From: Adiantum capillus-veneris
Taxonomy: Eukaryota; Streptophyta; Polypodiopsida; Polypodiales; Pteridaceae
DNA length: 64,000 bases
Assembly: GCA_014529385.2 (NCBI GenBank)
Contig: CM043968.1
Coordinates: forward strand, 28,667,513 to 28,731,512
Direction of reading: 5' to 3'
Under the pieces are notes generated by a model. It had not been told where the DNA came from and did no database searches. It saw only the letters and a list, made by a program, of their open reading frames with translations. Of this stretch, positions 44,248-54,331 are shown piece after piece; position 1 is the first letter of the stretch; each line of letters opens with the position of its first letter. The position numbers and the translations under genes are program-made.

Positions 44248-45320
44248 ATCATCTACTCCAATTCCTTGGAGGAACACAAGAAACATCTCCAAGTGATTTT
44301 TCAAGCATTAAGGGAGAATAAGCTTTTTCTCAATCAAAAGAAAAGCGAATTTTTTCTTCAAGAGATTCAATACTTAGGTCATATTATCTCTCGAGATGGT
44401 ATCTGTATGGATCCATCAAAGTTGGAGGTAGTAAAAGCATGGCCTAATCCAAGGAATCTACATGAGCTAAGAAGCTTTATTGATATATGTGCATACTATA
44501 GACGCTTCATAGAAAAAGTCTCTCAAATAGCAGGACCATTACATGACTTAACAAAGAAAAACGTTAAGTATTCATGGACTGCTAAGGACCAAAGTGCCTT
44601 GACAAGCACTTTGCTTCTCTTTGACAAGCTCAAAGAGAAGCTTACCTCCCAACCAGTCCTTATGCTTCCGGATCTCTCAAAGCCATTTGAGGTCCAATGT
44701 GATGCTTGTGGTGATTGCCTTGGAGCAGTCTTGCTTCAGAAGGGCATGCCATAGCATATGAGAGCCGAAGGCTCAACACGGATGAATGGGTCTTAGGCAT
44801 TTATGAGAAAGAGTTGTTAGCTATTCTACATGCCCTAGACACATGGAAGCACTATCTATTGGGGACTCCATTCATTTTACGAACAAACCATCAAAGTCTC
44901 AAGTACTTTATGATGCAAACAAAGCTTTCCGACAAGCAAACGAGGTGGGCAAATTTTCTTTTGCAATTTAATTTCCACATTGCTCACGTTGCTGGTAAGC
45001 ACAATCAAGTGGCTGATGCACTTTTACAACGACCAAAAGTTAATGCTGTGTCAATAGCAACTCACAATGATCTATCTTCTATGATAGATGAGTATGCTAC
45101 TGACCCTAACTTTGACATAATGTCAGCCTTTGCTTTGGGGAAGAAAGAGGAACCATTCACCTTGCAGTATGGTTATCTTCTCCATGGCAATAGGCTATGC
45201 GTTACCCACTCCCTTCGTGACAAAGTCATGTATGATTCCCATGCTCCTCCCTATGCGGGGCATATAGGCATTCAACCTACTCTTTGAGGAGTAGAGACGT
45301 ACTTTAATTGGCCTACCATG
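44248..45320 (+). pseudogene. Element H RT second half, RNase H, start of integrase
   Basis: Continues directly from FFDDI: IYSNSLEEHKKHLQ, LGHIISRDGICMDPSK, LRSFIDICAYYRRFIEKV, LMLPDLSKPFEVQCDACGD. A frame change near 44750, then RNase H AIAYESRRLNTDEWVLGIYE, LLAILHALDTWKHYLLG, VADALLQRPK. The integrase zinc-binding start reads LRDKVMYDSHAPPYAGHIGI, then stop. The rest of integrase is missing. Confidence 0.88.
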
Positions 45321-45381
45321 AAAGTGAATATGAGAGCCGAAGGCTCAAAAGGGATGAATGGGTCTTAGGCATTTATGAGAA
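45321..45381 (+). repeat. Duplicated RNase H segment at the H internal junction
   Basis: About 54 bp starting ATGAGAGCCGAAGGCTCAA repeats 44758-44812 almost exactly (CAACACGG becomes CAAAAGGG). It then joins the LTR tandem array at ~45382. It marks the site where integrase, the 3' end and the start of the 3' LTR were lost. Confidence 0.88.
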
Positions 45382-45942
45382 ACTTAATGAGGAAGGTGCT
45401 TGAGAAGCTTCCCATGCATGGGGGGGTAAGGTGCTTGAGTCAAAAGAGACCCTACAAAATTAATGAGGAAGGTTCTTGAGAAGCTTCCCATGCATGGGGG
45501 GGTAAGGTGCTTGAGTAAAAAAGAGAGACCCTACAAACTTAATGAAGAAGGTGCTTGAGAAGCTTCCTATGCATGAAAGTCCCAAAGTTAGGGAAATCTT
45601 TGACTTAACCTTCTACTCACCCAAAGGGCACCCCTTTTCTCAAAGGGCACATGGGACACATGTCAGACTCTCCCTATGCTTAACCACATGGTGTGCTTGA
45701 ATGCTATTGGTTGGGCTAAAGAGGGGTCCAATGAGCTTCTAGTTCCATCCAACAAATATCTAGATATTTTCAAGCTCTCTCTCTCTAAGAGGTAAGGGGG
45801 ACACTTGTCCAAAGACTATCCATGTACTTGAATGCATGCTGCATGTGATTGGCTAGGGGGGGAGGGGTCCAATGAGCTTGAAACATGTGTAAAAGCTACA
45901 ACTCATCCCAAGCAAACAAGGGGGGTGCTGGGGGGATATACA

Positions 45943-45980
<38 letters not shown>

Positions 45981-46674
45981 ATTTTGTGGATTCATTCTCA
46001 CTTGGTGAAAGTTGAGGAAATCCACCTCCTTCTCCAAGCTTGTGAGAAGTGAGAGCCTACACCAACACTCTTGGCTATGGAATGCAAATCCAACCAAGAG
46101 CCATGCTTCAATGCTTAAGCTTGCCATCTTCTCCGTCTTCATTACTATGCTATTATGTATTCTAGCAAGAAGAGTGATGATAAGTGAGGAACTATTTCTT
46201 TCTCCTATGGAATGTTTCTTCTTCCTCTTCCCTATCCTCATTCCCCGCTAGCTCTCTCCACCTTCGAAGGTGTTTGAGGGCTTGGAACTGAGGCTTGGGA
46301 TAGTTAATGCTTTCTACAAAGTTTATGTTATGCTTGTGATGCATGAAGCTTTCCATCTTCATTGCATCACCTAAGTGACAAGGAACACAAAGATTGTATT
46401 GTACCAAGTCTCTCTTTATGGGAGAAATTATAATACAAATGCCTATTGGAGGGGGGACTAGCTCCATATGAATCCGATCCTCAACTATTGTCATGTTCTC
46501 TAAACTCTCTCTCCTTGCAAAAGTATTGTTCATGCCAAGTTAACTAAGTACCATGTTTATGTTGCTACCATCGATTAAGTTCACCCACTATGCTCACAAA
46601 GTAATCTCACAAAAGTGCTTCACCTAATTTCCTAATTCTGCTACTCTCAAAGTTCATAGGCCATTTCCATTATA
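45382..46674 (+). repeat. 3' LTR of element H (5'-truncated)
   Basis: Collinear with 29210-30575. It begins inside the ~74-bp tandem repeats and ends ATTATA (CA changed to TA), followed by the TSD TCGTA. Confidence 0.9.
45944..45978. repeat. (CA)n microsatellite in H 3' LTR
   Basis: About 35 bp of AC. The 5' LTR has only a short ACACACAC here (~29828). Confidence 0.95.
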
Positions 46675-46679
46675 TCGTA

Positions 46680-46987
46680 TCTCATTGGGTACCAAGGCAA
46701 TTAACTGAGTATTGGTACTGTGATCCTTGACAGGCTGACCTTTGCCTTTGTCCTGTAGCAAACTCGGGCATTTGTTGTTGGCTTCAAAGTCTCAAGCCAA
46801 ACAATTTGTCCGGTTCCTTGAGAACTGTGCCGGTGCATAGGCCGCTACCTAGATGGTCGATTGGCTATCCATAGCCACTTATTGATTTTGGTCGTTGTCA
46901 TCGCGAGCGCTCGAGCAAGGGGGGTGCATGTTGAAATTGCAAGATCTGGAACTCCTGGAAGTCCTTCTCGCACTTCAAGGGTGGCCA
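46680..46987. other. Unassigned DNA between H and solo LTR J
   Basis: No ORF or RNA recognised. It contains GAGCAAGGGGGGTGCATG (~46914), which resembles a polypurine tract next to a TG, but no matching LTR was found. It ends with the J TSD GGCCA. Confidence 0.35.
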
Positions 46988-48065
46988 TGTAACATTTAAT
47001 GGCCTAATAACTTGTGGGTAGCGGAAATGAGCATGAACATAGTGGGCATTTCATTAGAATAGATTCCTAATGAGAATTACAAGAGTGCTTGGGTGGAGAG
47101 AGCAACAAAAAGCATAACACCTAATTAGATAGCATCGACAATACTTTCAAAAGAGAGAGAAATTAAGCTATTGACAACAGTTGAGGACCAGATTTGCATG
47201 GAGCCGGTCCCCCCTCCAAAAGGCTTTGTATTATGGTTTGTCCCATCAAGAGAGACATTGTACAATACAATTCTTTGTGTTCCTTCAAGACTAGATAGTG
47301 CAATGAAGATGAAAGCTTCATGCACTAAGCAAACACAACTTGAATTATCCCCGTTCTCAGACCCAAGACCTCACACACCTTCGAAGATGGTGAGAGCTAG
47401 CAGGGTATGAGAGTAGATTGAGAGGAAAAAGAAGTATCTTACGAGAAATATGTACATCTCCTCTTATAATCACTCATATTAGCATAGCTTTAGCTTAGTA
47501 ATTAGCTTGGTAGAGGAGATGAGCATGCATTGAAGCTTGGCTCTTGGTTGGATTTGCATCCACAAGCCAAGAGTGTGTCGATGTAGGCTTCTATCTCACA
47601 AGCTTGGAGTAGGTGATGAGCTCTCCATTAAAGCTTGGGAAGAGATAGTCTTCTCTTTCTTCACACACTAGATTGTGTGAGTGTGTGTGTGATAATGCCT
47701 TGCAAAAATCAACCCCCTCTGTCTCTTGGGCGAGCCCTCTTGCTATTTGCTCTTGCTCCAGCCTCATTGGCCCTCCCCAAGTCAAGCCAATGACCATTAA
47801 GCAGCATAAGTGATAGCCTTTTGACATGTGTCCCCCTTTCCTCTTTTGTGAGAGCTTTAGGTAATTTAATGATTAAACTAAACTCTCATTGGACCCCTTT
47901 GCCTCCTGGCCAATAGGAATCAGGCAAGCCATTGGGCTCCTGAATGCTCATTGGACCCCTTGGGAGACTGCCCAATAGTCTTCTAGGAGACTTAATTCTC
48001 ATTGGTTATTTCATCTGGGCTAGGGAGCTGACATGTGTCCCTAATTCCCTTTGTGTAAAGGGAGC

Positions 48066-48147
<82 letters not shown>

Positions 48148-48525
48148 CTTTCTCTCTCATCCCCTACTCCCAAGGCTCGCCCCCTCCTATGTAGGGATTT
48201 TAAAAGACTTTTTGGTCACACACAAAGCATCCAATTTCCCCTAGGGTTGACCTTTGGACCCAACCTTTGAATTTTGGAACCTTAGCATTTTGGAAGTCTT
48301 AATGGGCTGAAGCTTAGGGTCTTTTTAGCCCATTGTTGCACATGGCTCTTTTGCAGATGGCCCCCCCTTTGGATCCCTATTTTCCCTCCTATGGATCCCT
48401 ACTGTGGCCGGTCTGCTAGCTTAAACAATATTCTAGCTTTTTCTCCCCTGGCACTTCCCCACATTAAATGATCAGTTTAATATGAGAAAATCATTTAGGA
48501 GAATTAGATATTGATTATTATGACA
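46988..48525 (-). mobile_element. J: solo LTR of the H family
   Basis: 1538 bp, plus-strand ends TGTAACATTT and TTATGACA, homologous to the whole H 5' LTR in reverse orientation (shared blocks at ~47175-47400 and ~48455-48520). TSD GGCCA at 46983-46987 and 48526-48530. No internal region, so it is the product of LTR-LTR recombination. It lacks the long tandem array of H. Confidence 0.9.
48066..48146. repeat. (TG)n microsatellite in J
   Basis: An uninterrupted TG run of about 81 bp. Confidence 0.97.
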
Positions 48526-48530
48526 GGCCA

Positions 48531-49173
48531 CAAGATCTATAAGTTGTCCCTCTCTTAAGCTCCAAAGTCTGTTCGCCTTTCTATCTCCCAAGTCACTACG
48601 GGAAACTTCCTCTATTTCTTGTTCGTCTCCCAAGCCGCTTCACAAAGCTTCGCTGCAGGTTGAACCTCTTGCACATCTCTCAAAGAGTGCCCACACAAGT
48701 CCCAAGTACTTCTTGAAACTTTTCCCAAGGAGGTGATTCCCAAAAATCACTTACAACACACCCGCAAATATAGTGTTTCAAAACACTAAGTCGCAGAGGG
48801 AAAAAGTCGACGTCAAAGGGGTGGGAGTTGACGTTGTTGGACGCCTTTTACAACGTTGTCGGTGGCTAGGGGATCTCGAGCAGCCGTGGACGCCAACAGG
48901 CGAGGAAGAGCAGGTTTGTCGCTGCATCACCGTGGATGCCAAACAATGTTTTCATCTGCTCACAAGGTAGAGACGGGTGATAACAAGGGGCTTGGGGGGC
49001 ATCGTTTCAAAAATGCTAGCGAGGAGTGCTTTAGGCGCCACTTCACAACAACGTTTTAAAAAGGAAGAGGAAGCGACTAGGGAGTGGGAAAGCAATGCTG
49101 TCAATGAGGTTCTTCTCCTCCACTTTGCTCCTCCACACCAAGGCTCTTCAAGCACAACAAGGATTTGATACCA
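48531..49173. other. Unassigned DNA right of J
   Basis: No clear coding region. At 49166-49173 TGATACCA is followed by TGTCAAAGTCGAC, which looks like a reversed Met-tRNA primer site and LTR end. This could be the right end of the putative element N whose left end is at 28166. Confidence 0.3.
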
Positions 49174-49199
49174 TGTCAAAGTCGACAATGCGGAAGTGT

Positions 49200-49767
49200 A
49201 GAATTCATATATGAGCCAAGCCTGGACTTGGCTATGTTGTTTGGGAGTGCGTAGGCTTCGACCCATTTACTCACATAGCATGTTGCCTTGACTATCAACT
49301 TGTTCTTCCTTATTGAAAGCCCCCATAAAATATTATTCCCACTTCATGAATATCTCTACAAATTGAATGGTGATCAATGGTGTCATATCTATTGCAGTGG
49401 GTCTACCCATTTTGAAGAAAATATCACATGTTTTATAGAAGGCTCAAACATCTCGCATCATACTTTGCCACCATAAACTAGCATGTAGAATCTTTGAGTG
49501 ATATCAGTGGAGAAATTCCCTCCCAAGCTCCCGAGCCTCAGTCATAACCTTCATTCTTGCTTACAGAGATATAGAAATTATAGTGAATTTCAATCTTCTT
49601 AGGATGAGCGGCTTCTTTCTAGATTGTGACCAAGTCTTTGGTAAACCCCATACAACAAGACATCATAAAATTCCTGCCATTTTGAATATGGTTCTTCAAC
49701 AGTTGGATTATGCAACAAATCAACATCTACTGGCTCATCCCTTAATGACATTGTTGAGATACGTTCA
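49200..49767 (-). pseudogene. M: gypsy integrase N-terminal and core remnant
   Basis: The minus strand reads KILHASLWWQSMMRDV, then FYKTCDIFFKMGRPTAIDMT and IQFVEIFMKWE..FMGAFN (49480-49290). The next frame gives CYVSKWVEAYALPNN (~49285-49235). These fit the HHCC end and the first part of the catalytic core of Ty3/gypsy integrase (TDYVTKWVEA-like box). Many stops. The C-terminal half is probably 27980-28165. Element L is inserted at its right end. Confidence 0.65.
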
Positions 49768-50713
49768 TGTTGACCGTTGGGTCAACAACACAACATAACT
49801 CAAGTTTCGTACCAAAGTCTTATCTTTTGCGAGTTATGAAATGCTGCGGATTATGGCTATAAACGTCATTTGTAATGAGTAGTTATTCTAGTTTTGAGAA
49901 GCCGGGGTGCAATGGCACTTCTAGATTGTAAATACAAAGCCATTTGACCCTTTCAACCCCATTTTTGGTTAAACCTAAGGTAGCCTTAGTATATAAGGTA
50001 CCTAGGTCATTTTGTAAAAAGACTTTTATCATAATCAAAACTTTAGCGCTGCCGTCTACTGTGTGTGAGAGAGAAAGAGAGTGAGCATGATCTTTATCCT
50101 CTCGCTACGCCCGGCTCGCTCAACACATTGGAGATCCGACTGCACCATTACTATAGGCTCGAGGAGAGCTACGCGACAACGCCAAGCATTCCACGCGAGA
50201 CGAAGCGCATACGCCGACGCATCACGAGCTATTTGTGGCCGTAAGTGTATCAAACGATGTCTGTTTTCTATGTGCTAGTAGTCTATAGAATCGTGGCGAC
50301 ATAAGCTACGCATAGGTACTCATAAATTTCAGTTTCGAGCACTTTCAAAATTTTGCTAGGTCATCCTACGCATTTTCTGCAGATGGGTTTAGAGTGAGGT
50401 TTTTGAGTGTAGAAGCTTAGGGACAGGTGTATCCTAGTGAGGGGATGGTGTTCCTTAAGTTTCGTACGAATTTGGCATGATTAGGTGAGTTACCTTCCGT
50501 ATGTGTGTATGTGGCTAGGTGGTGTAGTTGAGAGCAGTGAGGTTCTTGATTGTGGTTTAGTTGGCCTTCCAGAGTGTTGTATGTGTAGGATGGTCTCAGC
50601 CTGACAAGCTAAAGAGATTTCCTCCGTGTGCCTATCGTGTCATCTATGTCCTCGATTGACATTATGTTGATCTAGGTAGTGTTTGCATGCACTTCATGGG
50701 TGTGTGAGTCGCT
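49768..50713 (+). repeat. L LTR, first tandem copy
   Basis: Starts TGTTGACCGTT. It ends TGTGAGTCGCT, lacking the terminal CCCGTCCAACA found in the second copy. Confidence 0.85.
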
Positions 50714-51656
50714 GGGTCAACAACACAACATAACTCAAGTTTTGTACCAAAGTCTTATCTTTTGCGAGTTATGAAATTCTGCGGATTATGGCTATAAATG
50801 TCATTGTAATGAGTAGTTATTCTAGTTTCAGAAGCCGGGGTGCAATGGCACTTCCAGATTGTAAATACAAAGCCATTTGACCCTTTCAACCCCATTTTTG
50901 GTTAAACCTAAGGTAGCCTTAGTATATAAGGTACCTAGGTCATTTTGTAAAGAGACTTTTTCATAATCAAAACTTAGCGCTGCCGTCTACTGTGTATGAG
51001 ACAGAAAGAGAGTGAGCGTGAGCTTTATCCTCTCGCTACGCCCAGCTCGCTCAACACATTGGAGATCCGACTGCACCATTGCTGTAGGCTCGAGGAGAGC
51101 TACGTGACAACGCCAAGCATTCCACGCGAGACGAAGCGCACACGCCGACGCATCTACGAGCTATTTGTGGCCGTAAGTGTATCAAACGATGTCTGTTTTC
51201 TGCGTGCTAGTAGTCTATAGAATCGTGGAGACATAAGCTACGCATAGGTACTCATAAATTTCAGTTTCGAGCACTTTCAAAATTCTGCTTTGTCATCCTA
51301 CGCGTTTTCTGCAGATGGGTTTAGAGTGAGGGTTTTGAGTGTAGAAGCTTAGGGACAGGTGTATCCTAGTGAGGGGATGGTGTTCCTTAAGTTTCGTATG
51401 AATCTGGCATGATTAGGTGAGTTACCTTCCGTATGTGTGTATGTGGCTAGGTGGTGTAGTTGAGAGCAGTGAGGTTCTTGATTGTGGTTTAGTTGGTCTT
51501 CCAGAGTTTTGTATGTGTAGGATGGTCTCAGCCTGACAAGCTAAAGAGATTTCCTCTGTGTGCCTATCGTGTCATCTATGTCCTCGATTGACATTATGTT
51601 GATCTAGGTAGTGTTTGCATGCACTTCATGGGTGTGTGAGTTGCTCCCGTCCAACA
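50714..51656 (+). repeat. L LTR, second tandem copy
   Basis: Starts GGGTCAACAACAC, lacking the first 11 bp of the other copy. It ends CCCGTCCAACA one base before the primer site. About 95% identical to the first copy by eye. Confidence 0.88.
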
Positions 51657-51657
51657 T

Positions 51658-51675
51658 TGGCGCCGCTGCCGGGGA
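51658..51675 (+). other. Primer binding site (tRNA-Asp-like), element L
   Basis: TGGCGCCGCTGCCGGGGA, close to the complement of the 3' end of plant tRNA-Asp used by Athila-type elements. Distinct from the Met-tRNA sites of all other elements here. Confidence 0.8.
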
Positions 51676-52198
51676 CACAAGGACATAAGTAGGTTTCCTA
51701 CTAACACTCGTGTGATGGTTGCTTGATTTAGTTTCGGCTAAAGAAAGCGTTTTTCTTAAGTGGATCTGAAGAGGATATTCCGCGATCAAGTGGATAGCCA
51801 GGAAGCGTGTGTCTTGCCGAGGGTCTGCGACTAGATAGGCTTAGTTAGGATCTGTGGATTAGAGTAGTTGTTGGTGGTCGAGTGATTTGTGAGGTGATAA
51901 AAGCGTTTACTAGTCCGTGTGTGGCAGTGAAGCGTTTTTCTACTCATAGATGCAAAACCCCATATGATTTGTAGGAGTAGCTTTAGGTAAGTGATCCGAT
52001 TCTGATCAGGAGCTATTCAACATTGAATTATTTGCTAAAGTGCTTGATTGCATTTGAAATCACAGAAAAGTGTGCTTTTGAGGGTAAAAATGCATTAAAC
52101 AAGCTTTTGTGGAAATTTTGGTATGACTGACCGATGCTGTGCATCTAAAAGAGCATTTGCAAGGATTCTGTGAAGAAAACCTGCAATTCTGTAAACAT

Positions 52199-52222
52199 AG
52201 ACATCCTACGCGTAGGATGTCT
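52199..52222. repeat. Palindrome 1 (24 bp)
   Basis: Perfect inverted repeat, 12 + 12. Confidence 0.97.
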
Positions 52223-52486
52223 CAAGGGGGTTATGGAGACCAAATTTGAAAATTCTGACGGCACCAGTGGGTTCAGAGGGTAGGTTTTACCCTAGTAACA
52301 TATTGACTTGGGTGTTATTCCCTATTTTTGTTGACCAAAAGCCAAAAGGCAGAGTCAAAAAACGTAAAATTTCAGCAAAGGCTTAATTGAGTGATTTTTG
52401 CATGTTTTTGCAATTGTGAAGCATACTTGCACTTGCTGAGAGCATAAGGAAGCATCAGGGACACTTCCGTCTCAAAAAATCAGCAG

Positions 52487-52512
52487 TAGACATCCTACGC
52501 GTAGGATGTCTA
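52487..52512. repeat. Palindrome 2 (26 bp)
   Basis: Perfect, 13 + 13, extended by a T/A pair. Confidence 0.97.
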
Positions 52513-52929
52513 CAGGGTGATCCGGTGGAAATTTTGAAATTCTAAGTTGATCAATGTGTTCAGAAGGTAGGTTTTACCCTATTTTCACCTGGAAAGTGGA
52601 AATTTGACCAAATTTTGACAGATCAAAGCCAAAAGATGAGAATTGCCAGACATCCTACCCAAATTGTGCCCAAGGAATAATTTTGAGACCAAACCATAGG
52701 ATGACTCTAAAGGCATGTTCGAAATGTTGTATTGAGTGCATGTGATAAATTTCATCTCATTTGGGTCAGTGAAAGGAAGATTGAACAGACCTTAGAGTTT
52801 TTGACTGAAAAAGGCAAGGATAGCTAGTTTTGGGGTCTTTTGACATCCAAATTAAAATCTAAGCATACCACTGGGTTACTGACATCAAGGGGAAGCTGTG
52901 GGACAAGTCTGGGGTCAAACATGCCAAAA

Positions 52930-52960
52930 AGACATCCTACGCGTAACGCGTAGGATGTCT
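52930..52960. repeat. Palindrome 3 (31 bp, lengthened)
   Basis: Arms AGACATCCTACGCGT and ACGCGTAGGATGTCT around a single A: seven extra bases, yet perfectly paired arms (15 + 1 + 15). Confidence 0.97.
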
Positions 52961-53061
52961 TCTGTGTGATTTTGGACTCTAAACAAAATTCTGAGCATAC
53001 CACAGTGATCAACACCTTAAGGAGACTCTGCGGTTCAAATTTGGGGCAATTATGAGCAGTA

Positions 53062-53085
53062 AGACATCCTACGCGTAGGATGTCT
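53062..53085. repeat. Palindrome 4 (24 bp)
   Basis: Perfect, 12 + 12. Confidence 0.97.
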
Positions 53086-53345
53086 ATTGCATAATTCTGA
53101 AACCAAAATTCTACTGTGACCATACCATGCTATCATATAGCCTTAGGCAAGCCTCCTAGGCATATTTGGTCCAATTTGGAGTTGATTTGACTTGGGAATT
53201 CATCAAAACAGACATCAGGCTTTTGGAACAGATTCTTGATCATTTGACCAACCTATAGGTGTCAGAATCAAAAAGTAAAAAGATCTGTGAGTTTAGCACA
53301 TCAAGGGGAAGCTACAGTGCAAGTTTGAGCTGAAACAAAGCAAAA

Positions 53346-53369
53346 AGACATCCTACGCGTAGGATGTCT
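53346..53369. repeat. Palindrome 5 (24 bp)
   Basis: Perfect, 12 + 12. Confidence 0.97.
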
Positions 53370-53649
53370 CCAAGGTCATAAAGTGGTCAAAATTCTACTT
53401 TGGCCATATAGGGAGGTTCTAAGTGTCTCAAGGATTCCAGAAATTTTTTCAAAAGTGAATTTGGACCTTGTTTGGCCTATTTACCAAGCAAAGACAAGAA
53501 TTGTCAGACACCTACTCTTGGAGTGCACTAGAAGCTCTTGCAACCTAAATCTTGACCTATTGGCATCCAAATTCAATTTTGAGCATACCATTGGGTTGCT
53601 GAGCACTAGGAGAATCTTGGGATCAAGTTTGGACAAAATCTGAGTAGTT

Positions 53650-53673
53650 AGACATCCTACGCGTAGGATGTCT
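53650..53673. repeat. Palindrome 6 (24 bp)
   Basis: Perfect, 12 + 12. Confidence 0.97.
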
Positions 53674-53851
53674 CCAGCTTGATTTAGGACTCCAAACCAA
53701 CTTATGAGCACACCACTGTGATCAGCACATCAAGGAGAAGCTGGGATGTCTCAAGGCCATTTTAAGGTCCAAATGAAATTCTGAGCATACCATTGTGTTG
53801 CTGGACTTAAGGGGAGTCTCTAGACCAAATTTTGTTAAATTCTGAGCATAT

Positions 53852-53875
53852 AGACATCCTACGCGTAGGATGTCT
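53852..53875. repeat. Palindrome 7 (24 bp)
   Basis: Perfect, 12 + 12. Confidence 0.97.
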
Positions 53876-54331
53876 CAAGGCCATTTTTTAGGGTCCAACT
53901 GTAATTTTGACCATACAGAAGTGTTCACAGTGTCATAGAGATCCCAAATCTTCTTTTAAAATTGAATTTGGACTCATTTTGACCAGTCTAAACTGCATTT
54001 CACTGTTTTGGTCATAACTTTCACAAACGGTATCGGATCGGAAAAGTTTTTATATCAAGACGTAGCCTGAGAGCGGCTCTACAGATCTTAGAGCAAAACC
54101 TGAACTAAATGTATGCCTATGGCAACCATTTAGTTCTATTTTGAAAAAAACGTCGTTTGAGGCCTCAAAATACATTCGCAAGTTAGGGGCGTCTGAAAGC
54201 GACAATTTGCGAGAATTGTGACGAAACGGTTGTGGTTTTGGACATAGTTTCGACTTTTCCCTAACCAAAGCACTTGAACACAGTGGACTAAGTCTACTTG
54301 AACCAAGAAAAAGCTCTTAAGCCCAGAAATC

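Larger units (their letters stand above)
28809..46674 (+). mobile_element. Element H: Ty3/gypsy LTR retrotransposon carrying nested G and I
   Basis: 5' LTR 28809-30575 (TGTCATTA...ATTACA), primer site 30577-30588, gag, protease, RT, RNase H, 5'-truncated 3' LTR 45382-46674. TSD TCGTA at 28804-28808 and 46675-46679 fixes the limits. Without G and I it is about 7.1 kb. Integrase is almost wholly missing: the coding region ends soon after its zinc-binding N-terminus and joins the middle of the 3' LTR through a short duplication of RNase H sequence. Stops in gag. Non-functional. Confidence 0.92.
52199..53875. repeat. Array of seven dispersed palindromes in the L leader
   Basis: Each site is AGACATCCTACG followed by its exact reverse complement, centred on ACGCGT. 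Starts at 52199, 52487, 52930, 53062, 53346, 53650 and 53852. Half-sites at 52649-52659 and 53744-53751. Flanking sequence between sites is far more diverged than the sites. Confidence 0.95.
51676..54331 (+). other. Long leader of element L
   Basis: 2.65 kb between primer site and gag with no coding capacity. Diverged modules recur (GAGCATACCA, then CAAGGGGAAGCTG-type blocks, then a palindrome). Seven palindromes and two half-sites are listed separately. Confidence 0.8.

Noticed and set aside
47944..48147. ORF ending in a (CV)n run
   Set aside because: Encoded by the (TG)n microsatellite inside solo LTR J.
52824..53123. Minus-strand ORF of 99 codons in the L leader, and a similar one at 53481-53711
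   Set aside because: Both result from the repeated leader modules; no domain and no start context.
52199..53875. CRISPR-like array in the L leader
   Set aside because: Repeats are spaced irregularly (130-300 bp), the spacers are themselves related, and the setting is a plant retrotransposon.
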